Part shown: in pieces, positions 32,220-40,927 of the stretch
Layout of the letters: every line of letters begins with the position of its first letter
Numbering within the stretch: position 1 is the stretch's first letter
DNA from: Pseudomonas putida
GTDB lineage: Bacteria > Pseudomonadota > Gammaproteobacteria > Pseudomonadales > Pseudomonadaceae
Direction of reading: 5' to 3'
NCBI RefSeq assembly: GCF_028682395.1
Contig: NZ_JANHLC010000003.1
Span: 582,256 to 646,255, forward strand
DNA length: 64,000 nt
Translations under genes and position numbers: made by a program
Notes under the pieces: model-generated
Database searches by the model: none
Told to the model about the DNA's origin: nothing
The model's input: the letters and a program-made list of their open reading frames with translations, nothing else

Positions 32220-33275
32220 GTGAACCGCCGAATGCCCAACTGGAATCATTACGTACAGCGCGTCCTCGAATTGATGAAGCGCTATCCAGGGGTGATCGCG
32301 CTGTTCGGTTTCTGCTCGGGGATCGGCAGTTTTATCCTGGTCGATCGCCAGCAGAAAATGGCCACCTGGATCGCCGCGATCATGCTGGTCAGTTGGCTCT
32401 GGCTGATGCTGGAGAACAGCTTTACGCAGTTGTTCAGCAAGGTCTTCAAGCGGGAGATCCCGCCGCCGCTGCTGCGCTACGCGACGCAGATGATTCATCA
32501 GGAAAGCCTGTTTTTCGTCCTGCCCTTCTTTTTTATCACCACCACCTGGAACAGCGGTCAGCTGGTCTTTACCGGCCTGCTGGGTGCTGCTGCATTGGTG
32601 TCGATTACCGATCCGCTTTATTACAAGTGGCTGGCGCCGCGCCGTTGGCTGTTTCTCGGGTTGCATACGCTGACGCTGTTCGCGGCCTTGCTGACCGCCC
32701 TGCCGATCATCCTGCACCTGACCACCGCGCAGAGTTACAAGCTGGCGCTGGGTATTGCGATGCTGCTGTCGTTTCCCAGCCTGGCCGTCAGCCTGCCGCT
32801 GCGCACCTGGCGTGGTTGGGTGATGGTGCTGGGCGTGACCCTGTCCATTGGCGGTGCCGGCTGGCTGCTGCGTTCATGGGTGCCGCCGGCGACCCTGTGG
32901 ATGACCGATGTCGCCATCAGCACCCAGGTGCAGGGCCGGACCCCTGGCGACAGCCTGGAGCAGGTCAGTGCCGCCCAGTTGCGCAGCGCCGGTCTCTACG
33001 CTTTTACCGCGATCAACGCCCCGCGAGGGCTGAATGAGCGGATCTTCCATGTCTGGCAGTTCAACGGTAAGGAGGTCGACCGTATTGCCCTGGATATCCG
33101 CGGCGGGCGCAAGGAAGGCTATCGGGCCTGGACCCACAAGCAGAATTTCCCGGGCAACCCGGTGGGCAACTGGCAGGTCCGGGTGCTGACCGAAGACGGC
33201 CAGGTGATTGGCGTGTTGCGCTTTGAGGTGACCGACACAGATCAAGCCGGGAACCGGGCAAGCGGAGCAAACTGA
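32220..33275 (+). CDS. DUF5924/DUF2914 membrane protein of unknown function
   Basis: 351-residue predicted inner-membrane protein. Several hydrophobic segments lie in about residues 25-225 (for example YPGVIALFGFCSGIGSFILV, WIAAIMLVSWLWLML, RRWLFLGLHTLTLFAALLTA), followed by a soluble C-terminal domain of about 110 residues (ARRHVWQFNG-like: ERIFHVWQFNGKEVDRI and NWQVRVLTEDGQVIGVLRFEV) matching the DUF2914 style. The start may be GTG at 32220 or ATG at 32232. It has no assigned function; the soluble domain looks like a carbohydrate or ligand-binding beta fold. It precedes the MCE transport operon on the same strand with a gap of about 140 bases. Confidence 0.75.
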   Translation: MNRRMPNWNHYVQRVLELMKRYPGVIALFGFCSGIGSFILVDRQQKMATWIAAIMLVSWLWLMLENSFTQLFSKVFKREIPPPLLRYATQMIHQESLFFVLPFFFITTTWNSGQLVFTGLLGAAALVSITDPLYYKWLAPRRWLFLGLHTLTLFAALLTALPIILHLTTAQSYKLALGIAMLLSFPSLAVSLPLRTWRGWVMVLGVTLSIGGAGWLLRSWVPPATLWMTDVAISTQVQGRTPGDSLEQVSAAQLRSAGLYAFTAINAPRGLNERIFHVWQFNGKEVDRIALDIRGGRKEGYRAWTHKQNFPGNPVGNWQVRVLTEDGQVIGVLRFEVTDTDQAGNRASGAN

Positions 33276-33334
33276 CAGGGATCGTGCTATTACTCCCACA
33301 GGTCGCAGGTATCTAGACGAAAGACATCTGTGAA

Positions 33335-33343
33335 TTATCCACA
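33335..33343 (+). promoter_or_regulatory. perfect DnaA box in the leader of the MCE permease gene
   Basis: TTATCCACA, part of the near-palindrome CTGTGAATTATCCACAG (33328-33344), a few bases before the AAGGAG ribosome site at 33347-33352. Confidence 0.6.
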
Positions 33344-33415
33344 GGCAAGGAGCTTTGGACCATTAACACACAGGCCGGCAATGCCCTCCTGGATACCACC
33401 AGTAACCCTGCGCGG

Positions 33416-34501
33416 ATGCGGATCAGTGGTGACTGGACACTGGCCCACTACAGTGCGCTGAAACACCTGGTTGCGAGCCTTGCGGCGCACTCCGCCGCCG
33501 ATATCGTCATCGACTTCAGTGAGCTGGGCGCCTTGGATACTGCTGGCGCTTCGCTGTTGGTCGAATTGCTGGGGGCCGAGCGCGTCGGGCGTCTGGCCGA
33601 TCAGGGCGACCCGCTTTCAGCCGCCGACCGCGCGCTGTTGCAAACGGTCTACTGCTCGATGGCCGACTTCTGCGTACCGGTCAAGGCCAGCGAAGCGTCC
33701 GTGGGGATGCAACTCCTGGTCCGTATTGGCCGTGCCGTGGACACGGTCTGGCAGGACAGCAAGCAACTGCTCGGCTTTATCGGCCTGATCCTCGAGACCC
33801 TGCTGCGTGGCCTGTTCCAGCCAAAGCGCTGGCGGATCACCCCGGTGGTTGCCCATATCGAACAGACTGGCCTGGACGCGGCCCCGATCATTGCCCTGCT
33901 GACCTTTCTGGTGGGCGCCGTGGTGGCATTTTTGGGGGCCACGGTGCTGGCCAGTTTTGGCGCGAGCATCTTTACCGTGGACCTGGTGGCGTTTTCCTTT
34001 CTGCGCGAATTCGGCGTCTTGCTGACCGCAATCCTGATGGCCGGTCGCACCGCGAGCGCCTTTACCGCGCAGATCGGTTCAATGAAGGCCAACGAGGAAA
34101 TCGATGCGATCCGCACACTGGGTCTCGATCCGATGGAGCTGCTGGTGTTGCCACGGGTACTGGCGTTGTTGGTTGCCCTGCCGCTGCTGACCTTTTTGGC
34201 CATGATCTGCGGGATTGTCGGTGGCGGTGTGGTGTGTGCACTGTCCCTGGGGATTTCGCCAGCGATGTTCCTGGCCCTGTTACATTCGGATATTGGCGTC
34301 CAGCATTTGCTGGTCGGCCTGGTCAAGGCGCCCTTCTTTGCCTTCCTGATTGCGGCCATTGGCTGCCTGGAAGGGTTCAAGGTCAGTGGCAGCGCCGAGT
34401 CGGTGGGCGCGCACACCACGTCGAGTGTGGTGCAGTCGATCTTCGTGGTGATCGTGCTCGATGCGGTCGCGGCGCTGTTCTTTATGGAGATGGGCTGGTG
34501 A
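33416..34501 (+). CDS. ABC transporter permease, MlaE/YrbE family, with N-terminal STAS domain
   Basis: Inner-membrane permease of an MCE-type phospholipid transporter, fused at its N-terminus to an MlaB-like STAS domain (MRISGDWTLAHYSALKHL and DIVIDFSELGALDTAGASLL, residues about 1-80). The membrane part shows the family stretch LREFGVLLTAILMAGRTASAFTAQIGSMKANEEIDAIRTLGLDP around residues 200-245. The annotated ATG at 33416 has no ribosome site. An in-frame ATT at 33362, nine bases after AAGGAG, is the only start with a good one; it would add 18 residues. The stop overlaps the next gene by four bases (GTGA). The fusion replaces a separate mlaB gene. Confidence 0.88.
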   Translation: MRISGDWTLAHYSALKHLVASLAAHSAADIVIDFSELGALDTAGASLLVELLGAERVGRLADQGDPLSAADRALLQTVYCSMADFCVPVKASEASVGMQLLVRIGRAVDTVWQDSKQLLGFIGLILETLLRGLFQPKRWRITPVVAHIEQTGLDAAPIIALLTFLVGAVVAFLGATVLASFGASIFTVDLVAFSFLREFGVLLTAILMAGRTASAFTAQIGSMKANEEIDAIRTLGLDPMELLVLPRVLALLVALPLLTFLAMICGIVGGGVVCALSLGISPAMFLALLHSDIGVQHLLVGLVKAPFFAFLIAAIGCLEGFKVSGSAESVGAHTTSSVVQSIFVVIVLDAVAALFFMEMGW

Positions 34502-35301
34502 GTCGTTCCCCGCGCATATCAAACGAGCCGGTGATCGAGGTTCGTGGCCTGTGCAACCGCTTCGGCAAGCAAAGCGTGCACGAGAACCTCGACCTGGGCT
34601 TGTACAAAGGCGAGATCCTCGCCGTGGTGGGTGGTTCGGGCAGCGGCAAGTCCGTGCTGCTGCGCAGTATTGTCGGCCTGCGCCAGCCCAGCGAAGGCCA
34701 GGTGCGGGTCTTTGGCCAGGACCTGAAAAGCCTCAATGAACACCAGCGTTCGCTGGTCGAACGACGCTTTGGCGTGCTGTTCCAGAAGGGCGCCCTGTTC
34801 TCCTCGCTGACGGTGACCGAAAACGTCGCCCTGCCGCTGATCGAGCATGCCGGTCTGAGCCGCGCCGACGCCGAGCACCTGGCGTGCGTCAAGCTGGCCC
34901 TGGCCGGCCTGCCCTTGTCGGCGGCGGATAAGTACCCAGCGTCGCTGTCCGGCGGCATGATCAAGCGTGCCGCCCTGGCCCGCGCGCTGGCGCTGGACCC
35001 GGACATCCTGTTTCTCGACGAACCGACTGCCGGCCTCGACCCCATCGGCGCCGCGGCCTTCGACCAGTTGATCCTGACCCTGCGCGATGCCCTCGGGCTG
35101 AGTGTGTTTTTGATTACCCACGACCTGGACACCCTCTACACCATCACCGACCGGGTGGCGGTGCTGGCGCAAAAGCACGTGCTGGTGGCCGATGCCATCG
35201 ACCGCGTGGCGGCGGCGGACGATCCCTGGGTCCACGAATATTTCCACGGTCCTCGCGGCCGGGCTGCCTATCAGGCAGCGACAGCGCTCAAGGAGGGATG
35301 A
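34498..35301 (+). CDS. ABC transporter ATP-binding protein, MlaF-like
   Basis: ATPase of the MCE transporter. The GTG start at 34498 overlaps the permease stop; the protein is 267 residues, beginning (M)SRSPRISNEPVIEVRGL. Walker A GGSGSGKSVL at about residue 47, a Q-loop in FGVLFQKGALF, signature LSGGMIKRAALARAL near 150, and Walker B ILFLDEPTAGLDP are intact. The signature SGGMIKR and the FQ-GALF stretch are typical of MlaF rather than exporters. It ends one base before the mlaD-like gene, so the operon is compact. Confidence 0.93.
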   Translation: MSRSPRISNEPVIEVRGLCNRFGKQSVHENLDLGLYKGEILAVVGGSGSGKSVLLRSIVGLRQPSEGQVRVFGQDLKSLNEHQRSLVERRFGVLFQKGALFSSLTVTENVALPLIEHAGLSRADAEHLACVKLALAGLPLSAADKYPASLSGGMIKRAALARALALDPDILFLDEPTAGLDPIGAAAFDQLILTLRDALGLSVFLITHDLDTLYTITDRVAVLAQKHVLVADAIDRVAAADDPWVHEYFHGPRGRAAYQAATALKEG

Positions 35302-35302
35302 C

Positions 35303-36241
35303 ATGGAAACCCGCGCGCATCATGTGTTGATCGGCCTGTGCACCGTGCTGGTGGTGGTTGGCGCGATGCTGTTCGGCCTGTGGCTGGCCAAGTCCAGTGT
35401 CGACAGCGCCTTCAAGGATTATGAAGTGGTGTTCAACGAGGCCGTGACGGGGCTCTCCAAGGGCAGTGCCGTGCAGTACAGCGGGATCAAGGTGGGCGAC
35501 GTGGTGCAACTGCGCCTCGACCCCGAAGACCCGCGGCGAGTGCTGGCGCGGATTCGCCTGGCCGGTGATACGCCGGTCAAGCAGGATACCCAGGCCAAAC
35601 TCGCACTGGCGGGGATCACCGGTACTTCGAACATTCAGTTGAGTGGTGGCACCCCCGAGAGCCCGCCGCTTGAAGGCAAGAACGGCAAGCTGCCGGTGAT
35701 TGTCGCGACGCCGTCGCCCATCGCCCGGTTGTTGACTGACAGCAGCGACCTGATGTCCGGCATCAACGAACTGCTGCACAACGCCAACCAGATGTTTTCC
35801 CCCGAGAACGCCGGCCGTATCAGCCAGACGCTGGCAAACCTGGAGCAGACCACTGGGGTTATCGCCAGCGAACGTGACGGTGTACGTGACACCCTGCGCC
35901 AGCTGGCCACCCTCAGCAAACAGGCCAGCGCCACCCTGGAACAGACCACGGCACTGATGCGCAACGCCAACGGCCTGCTCAACAACCAGGGCCGGCAGAT
36001 GTTCAGCAGCGCCGAGCAGGCCATGCAGTCGTTGCAGCAAAGCACCACCACCATCGACCGTTTGCTGCACGACAACCAGGATTCGATCAGCAGCGGCATG
36101 CAGGGCTTGAATGAGCTGGCGCCGGCCGTGCGCGAACTGCGCGACACCCTGGGCTCGCTGCGCGGCATTGCCCAGCGCCTGGAAGCCAACCCCAGCGGCT
36201 ACCTGCTGGGCCGCGACAAGAACAAGGAGTTCACTCCATGA
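35303..36241 (+). CDS. MCE-family lipid-binding protein, MlaD-like
   Basis: Periplasmic substrate-binding component anchored in the inner membrane. The 312-residue protein starts METRAHHVLIGLCTVLVVVG (single TM) and then the MCE domain, with the YEVVFNEAVTGLSKGSAVQYSGIKVGDVVQL stretch (residues about 41-70; typical G-rich loop). After it lies a long helical region rich in Gln/Thr/Leu (for example LANLEQTTGVIASERDGVRD), which may form a coiled coil through the periplasm as in PqiB-like proteins. It overlaps the lipoprotein gene by four bases (ATGA). Confidence 0.9.
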   Translation: METRAHHVLIGLCTVLVVVGAMLFGLWLAKSSVDSAFKDYEVVFNEAVTGLSKGSAVQYSGIKVGDVVQLRLDPEDPRRVLARIRLAGDTPVKQDTQAKLALAGITGTSNIQLSGGTPESPPLEGKNGKLPVIVATPSPIARLLTDSSDLMSGINELLHNANQMFSPENAGRISQTLANLEQTTGVIASERDGVRDTLRQLATLSKQASATLEQTTALMRNANGLLNNQGRQMFSSAEQAMQSLQQSTTTIDRLLHDNQDSISSGMQGLNELAPAVRELRDTLGSLRGIAQRLEANPSGYLLGRDKNKEFTP

Positions 36242-36852
36242 AACTGCGCGCCCTCGCATTGCTCGCCGCCGTGACCCTGATGGGTGGGTGCACCATCCTG
36301 CCCGCGCCCGTACCGGCGGATGTCTATTGGTTGCCTGCGCCCCAGAGTACGGTGCCTCCTGCGGGGCCGGCCTTGCCCTGGTCGCTGCGAATCGCCAAGC
36401 CGTTGGCGAGCCAGGCACTGAACAGCCCCACTATTGCCGTGATGCCCCAGGGCAACCTGATCAGCAATTACAAGGCTTCGCGTTGGAGCGACCCGGCTCC
36501 GGTGCTACTGCGCAACCGCATTCTCGATGCCTTCCAGCGCGACGGCCGGGTGTCATTGCTCAGTACCGATGACAGCAACCTACAGGCGGATTACGAGCTG
36601 GGTGGCGAGTTGCAGGCGTTCCAGACCGAGTACCACGGCCAGGACGCCGCGGTGGTGATTCGCCTGGATGCCCGGCTGGTGCGCGGCAGCGATCAGCGGA
36701 TCATTGCCAGCCGCCGCTTTGAAGCGCGCCAGCCGTTGGCGGACAAACAGGTTCCTGCGGTGGTCACAGGGTTTGGCCAGGCCAGCGATACACTGACCCG
36801 CCAGTTGATTCACTGGGTGATCGAACAAGGCGTCAGGCTCCCGGCGAAATAG
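36238..36852 (+). CDS. ABC-type transport auxiliary lipoprotein (PqiC/DUF330-like)
   Basis: 204-residue lipoprotein with signal peptide MKLRALALLAAVTLMGGC and lipobox LMGGC, so Cys at about residue 18 is lipidated. The body matches the ABC-transport auxiliary family: PADVYWLPAPQ near the start and YELGGELQAFQTEYHG with conserved DARLVRGSDQRI later. It overlaps the MCE gene and ends the operon; PqiC forms an outer-membrane ring that receives lipid from PqiB, which may be its job here. Identification is by family resemblance and context. Confidence 0.85.
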   Translation: MKLRALALLAAVTLMGGCTILPAPVPADVYWLPAPQSTVPPAGPALPWSLRIAKPLASQALNSPTIAVMPQGNLISNYKASRWSDPAPVLLRNRILDAFQRDGRVSLLSTDDSNLQADYELGGELQAFQTEYHGQDAAVVIRLDARLVRGSDQRIIASRRFEARQPLADKQVPAVVTGFGQASDTLTRQLIHWVIEQGVRLPAK

Positions 36853-36874
36853 GCGCCTCAACCTTGAGGGGCGG

Positions 36875-38104
36875 TCAGCCGAAGAACCAGTAGCACACGC
36901 TGATCGCTGCGACGACGCCGGCGAGCTCGGCCAGCAAGGCGCAGCCCACCGCATGGCGAGCGCGCTGGATACCCACGGCGCCGAAGTACACCGCCAGCAC
37001 ATAGAAGGTGGTTTCAGTACTGCCCTGGATGGTTGCAGCCACCAGGGCGGGGAAACTGTCGACGCCCTGGGTCTGCATGGTTTCGATCAACATCGCTCGC
37101 GCTGCGCTGCCGGAGAAGGGTTTGACCAGCGCCGTGGGCAACGCATCGACAAACCGTGTGTCCCAGCCCGCCCATTCCACCAGGTGACGAATACCGTCGA
37201 GGCCGAAGTCCAGTGCCCCGGAGGCGCGTAATACGCCGACCGCGCAGAGCATCGCCACCAGGTAGGGCAGCAAGGTCTTGGCGACATCGAAGCCTTCCTT
37301 GGCACCCTCGACGAATGCTTCGTAGACCTTCACCTTGCGCAAGGCACCCACCAGCAAAAACAGCATGATCAGGCCGAAGAGCGTGAGGTTGCCCAGGATC
37401 GACGACAGCCCGGCCAGCGCGGTGGCCGACAACCCGGCCAGTAGCGCCATAAAGCCGCCGAGCAGCAAGGCGCCCGGCACCAGGTAGGCCAGCACCACCG
37501 GGTCCCATAGGCGCAGGCGCTGCATCACCGCGACCGAGAGCAGGCCGACCAGGGTCGAAGCGCTGGTGGCGAGCAGGATCGGCAGGAACACCAGCGTCGG
37601 GTCGGCAGCGCCCTGCTGGGCCCGGTACATGAAAATGGTGACGGGCAGCAGGGTCAGTGACGAGGCATTGAGTACCAGGAACAGGATCTGCGCGTTGCTC
37701 GCCGTGGTCGGGCTGGGATTGAGTTCCTGCAGGGCCCGCATGGCCTTGAGGCCGATGGGCGTGGCCGCGTTGTCCAGGCCCAGGCCGTTGGCGGCGAAGT
37801 TGAGCGTGATCAGGCCTATGGCGGGGTGACCGGGCGGCACGTCTGGCATCAGCCGGCTGAACAGCGGGCCCAGGGCCTTGGCGAGCCAGTCGACGATCCC
37901 GGCTTTTTCGGCGATGCGCAGAAAGCCGAGCCAGAGCGTCAGGGTGCCAAACAGCAACACCATGACTTCAACGGAGAGCTTGGCCATGGCAAAGATGCTT
38001 TCCACCATGGCCGCGAAGACCCCGGCATTGCCGCCGACCAGCCATTGGGCCAGCGCCGACACCGTCGCCACCACAAAGAAGCCGAGCCACAAGCCGTTGA
38101 GCAT
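36875..38104 (-). CDS. nucleoside-recognition (Gate) domain membrane protein, SpmA/SpmB-like
   Basis: 409-residue inner-membrane protein with about ten hydrophobic segments, in two halves. The ATG at 38104 follows AGGAG; the longer reading from 38161 is rejected. The family motif NFAANGLGLDNAATPIGLKAM is in the first half, with LNASSLTLLPVTIF following, and a second half with GSTETTFYVLAVYFGAVGI. In spore formers the fused spmA/spmB pair matures the spore; in Gram-negatives the role is unknown. It is convergent with the MCE operon and 50 bases upstream of a terminator. Transport of a nucleoside is a family name, not shown. Confidence 0.8.
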   Translation of the reverse strand: MLNGLWLGFFVVATVSALAQWLVGGNAGVFAAMVESIFAMAKLSVEVMVLLFGTLTLWLGFLRIAEKAGIVDWLAKALGPLFSRLMPDVPPGHPAIGLITLNFAANGLGLDNAATPIGLKAMRALQELNPSPTTASNAQILFLVLNASSLTLLPVTIFMYRAQQGAADPTLVFLPILLATSASTLVGLLSVAVMQRLRLWDPVVLAYLVPGALLLGGFMALLAGLSATALAGLSSILGNLTLFGLIMLFLLVGALRKVKVYEAFVEGAKEGFDVAKTLLPYLVAMLCAVGVLRASGALDFGLDGIRHLVEWAGWDTRFVDALPTALVKPFSGSAARAMLIETMQTQGVDSFPALVAATIQGSTETTFYVLAVYFGAVGIQRARHAVGCALLAELAGVVAAISVCYWFFG

Positions 38105-38157
38105 CGAAAGAACTCCTGAAAGATGCGGCGAATGATAACGGCCGGGTGCCAGAAACG

Positions 38158-38184
38158 ACAAACCCCGGAAGGTCCGGGGTTTGT
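38158..38184. terminator. bidirectional terminator between nucleoside-recognition gene and gltP
   Basis: ACAAACCCCGGA (38158-38169), AGG and TCCGGGGTTTGT (38173-38184) form a perfect 12-bp stem. It lies after the gltP stop (minus strand). The stem ends in TTT on either strand. Confidence 0.75.
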
Positions 38185-38219
38185 CTCAGGCATGCCTGCT
38201 GGTGCTGCCAAAGCCCGGA

Positions 38220-39521
38220 TCAGGCCTTGGTGCGCCAGTGTGGCAGGGAGTTCCAGTAGCGCTCGCCCTTGGCATCGTCGTACATGCCTTCCCAGCGCGA
38301 GATTACCAGCACCGCCAGGGCGTTGCCGATCACGTTGAGAGCGGTACGCGCCATATCCATCACGCGGTCCACACCGGCGATAAAGGCCAGGCCTTCGAGC
38401 GGGATGCCGACGCTGCCCAGGGTCGCCAGCAGCACCACGAAGGACACGCCCGGCACACCGGCGATGCCTTTGGAGGTGACCATCAGGGTCAGGACCAGCA
38501 GCAACTGCTGGCTGATCGACAGGTCGATGCCGTACAACTGGGCAATAAAGATTGCCGCGATGCTCTGGTACAGGGTCGAGCCATCCAGGTTGAACGAGTA
38601 ACCGGTCGGCACCACGAAGCTGCAGATGGCTTTCGGCGCGCCGTAGGCTTCCATCTTCTCGATTACGCGCGGCAGCACGGTTTCCGAGCTGGCGGTGGAG
38701 TAGGCCAGGACCAGTTCGTCCTTGAAGATCCGGATCAGCTTGAGTACCGAGAAGCCGAACAACCGGGCGATCACACCCAGGATCACGAGGGCGAAGAACG
38801 CAATGGCGAAGTACACCAGCACCACCAGCTTGGCCAGCGGCAGCAGCGAAGCAAAGCCGAAGTTGGCGACAGTCACGGCGATCAGTGCGAATACACCGAT
38901 GGGGGCGTAGTTCATGATCATGTGAGTGACCTTGAACATGCTTTCCGAGACGCCCTGGAACACTTTCACCAGTGGGTCGCGCAACTCGGCCTGCAGGCTC
39001 GACAGGCCCAGGCCGAACAGGACCGAGAAGAAGATGATCGGCAGCATTTCGCCACGGGCCATCGCGGCAATGATGTTCGAAGGGATCAGGTTGAGGATGG
39101 TTTCGATAAACGCATGCTCATGCTGCACTTCGGCGGCGGTGGCCTGGTACTTGGAGATGTCGACCGTGCCCAGGGTGCTCATGTCGATGCCGGCACCCGG
39201 GTGGAACACGTTGGCCAGCAGCAGGCCGACCACGATTGCAATGGTGGTGACCACTTCGAAGTAGATGATCGTCTTGAGGCCGATGCGCCCCAGTTTCTTC
39301 GCATCACCGACCCCGGCAATGCCGACGACCAGGGAGGAGATCACGATGGGAATCACGATCATTTTGATCAGGCGGATAAAGATATCGCCGGCAGGCTGCA
39401 GGACATTGCTGATCCACCAGGCCTTTTCGGCGCTGAAGTGGTTGAGCAGTGCGCCGATGGCGATCCCCAGGACCAGACCGATGAGGATCTGCCAGGCGAG
39501 GCTGATGCGGGCCTTCTTCAT
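38220..39521 (-). CDS. gltP: proton/glutamate-aspartate symporter, DAACS family
   Basis: Inner-membrane carrier of acidic amino acids driven by cations. The 433-residue protein has eight or so hydrophobic helices and the family signatures: SSETVLPRVIEKMEAYG, PTGYSFNLDGSTLYQS (re-entrant loop), IAGVPGVSFVVLLATLGSVGIP and GVDRVMDMARTALNVIGNA. These are the substrate-binding motifs of GltPh-like proteins. It is alone on the minus strand with a long upstream gap. P. aeruginosa PA5479 (gltP) lies next to the Ivy gene as here. DctA (dicarboxylates) is the alternative, but the tail and position favour GltP. Confidence 0.9.
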   Translation of the reverse strand: MKKARISLAWQILIGLVLGIAIGALLNHFSAEKAWWISNVLQPAGDIFIRLIKMIVIPIVISSLVVGIAGVGDAKKLGRIGLKTIIYFEVVTTIAIVVGLLLANVFHPGAGIDMSTLGTVDISKYQATAAEVQHEHAFIETILNLIPSNIIAAMARGEMLPIIFFSVLFGLGLSSLQAELRDPLVKVFQGVSESMFKVTHMIMNYAPIGVFALIAVTVANFGFASLLPLAKLVVLVYFAIAFFALVILGVIARLFGFSVLKLIRIFKDELVLAYSTASSETVLPRVIEKMEAYGAPKAICSFVVPTGYSFNLDGSTLYQSIAAIFIAQLYGIDLSISQQLLLVLTLMVTSKGIAGVPGVSFVVLLATLGSVGIPLEGLAFIAGVDRVMDMARTALNVIGNALAVLVISRWEGMYDDAKGERYWNSLPHWRTKA

Positions 39522-40212
39522 GTCATTACCCTTGCTGAAGTGGACTCGGGCAGATACGCACCACCACGACGCTGGTCAGCGAAGGAGTCTGCGCACCTGT
39601 CTCCATGAAAGGTCGCCACAGGGGAGCCGATTGGCACTGTGGCAGGCGAAAAAGGGCGCAACTATTCCGATGCAGCCCCGCCCCGTCTAATGCCGTAAAC
39701 GCCTACCCTATGCCGAATCGGCATAGACATTTCATGACGAGACGAGCGTGCCAAAGCCCTGAAAAATAGGGTTTTAATGCCTAAAGCGCCGTGAACTGGC
39801 CATTTCAGAGGGTATTCTGCATCGGATGAGTATGGCAAAAGATGACCAATTTGCCCGGTTAGGCAAGGTCTAGGCAGCACGAAGAAAGGACAAATAAAAA
39901 TGCCGATGGGCGATGTACGGTCATGGATTCAGGGCGGCTGAAACGAAAAACCATTGGCTTAATTGGATCCAATGCGCGGTAATCCGCGGTGTTGAAGAAG
40001 CTCGCCGCAGGTCCATCACGCCACGATTCGACTGATGGACCTGCGCCGCCGCTCTTTCCTGACCCGGCCCTTGCGCAGGCACTCCCTGTACCCGTAGGTC
40101 ACACCGATCCTGTTGCAATCAGTGCATCCCGGCCCCCTGGTCACGCATCAGCCGTTATCGGGCGGTGCGAGCGGGACCGCTCCCTGGGGAAGCCGCCCCG
40201 CACAGATCCGTT
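39522..40212. other. long intergenic region upstream of gltP
   Basis: About 690 bases with no supported gene. It holds a perfect 9+9 palindrome (39708-39726) 187 bases from the gltP start. A 13-codon frame at 39900-39941 has a GAAAGGAC ribosome site but no known product. The rest is GC-rich and has no codon structure I could follow on either strand; long overlapping frames here look like shadows. Confidence 0.55.
39708..39726. promoter_or_regulatory. palindromic operator-like site upstream of gltP
   Basis: CTATGCCGA-A-TCGGCATAG, a perfect 9-bp inverted repeat around one base, a common shape for a dimeric regulator site. The nearest gene start it could serve is gltP. Confidence 0.5.
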
Positions 40213-40680
40213 TCAATACCAGCTCGCGTCCTTCTTCAACTGCTCCCTGAGCAGCGCCTGCATGCCGGTATCCGGCTTGCCGAGGAAGCGATAGGCGGCA
40301 TGGCGGCTAGGCGACTTGTCCTTGGGCAACCCCGCCGGGACCTCGACCAGCATGGCGTAGGCGTGTTTCTTGTCGAAACTGAATGCGACGATCAGGCGTT
40401 GTTGCAGGCAGCCGGCCTGGGTTTCACACAAGGTACCGACCTGATAGGGCTCCCCCTGCTCTTCGACGCCCAGCATCGGCTGTGCTTCGCCGCTCAGGTT
40501 GATCACCCATTCGGGCAGGCGCTCTTCCTTTTCGACCACGTTCTGCCAGGCCGTCCGATAGCCGGGGTCGGCGGCGAGTAATTGGTTGACCCGGGCCTGA
40601 CCGTCGTTGTCAGCCATGGCCAGGGTCGGGCCACCCAGTAACAGGGCGGCCAGTAAACCCCTGAAGACTTGATTGGCCAT
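40213..40680 (-). CDS. Ivy-family (inhibitor of vertebrate lysozyme) periplasmic protein
   Basis: 155-residue exported protein with a signal peptide (MANQVFRGLLAALLLGGPTLAMA). The mature part has the Ivy core AWQNVVEKEERLPEWVINLSG and EPYQVGTLCETQAGCLQQRLIVAFS. Two cysteines bracket the loop, as in the inhibitory loop CKPHDC of E. coli Ivy, but here it is CETQAGC: one residue longer and without the His-Asp that enters the lysozyme active site. So the fold is Ivy but the inhibitory residues are changed. It lies 2 bases downstream of the DUF1328 gene, which may be co-transcribed. It is the likely equivalent of the second P. aeruginosa Ivy gene. Confidence 0.85.
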   Translation of the reverse strand: MANQVFRGLLAALLLGGPTLAMADNDGQARVNQLLAADPGYRTAWQNVVEKEERLPEWVINLSGEAQPMLGVEEQGEPYQVGTLCETQAGCLQQRLIVAFSFDKKHAYAMLVEVPAGLPKDKSPSRHAAYRFLGKPDTGMQALLREQLKKDASWY

Positions 40681-40682
40681 GC

Positions 40683-40883
<201 letters not shown>

Positions 40884-40927
40884 TTACTGCTTCTTCACAC
40901 TCGCCACCTTCGACGAGTGCGTCATTG

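Noticed and set aside
40034..40096. Short RRRSFL-type frame upstream of the Ivy gene that looks like a Tat signal
   Set aside because: Only about 20 codons before a stop; no further protein.
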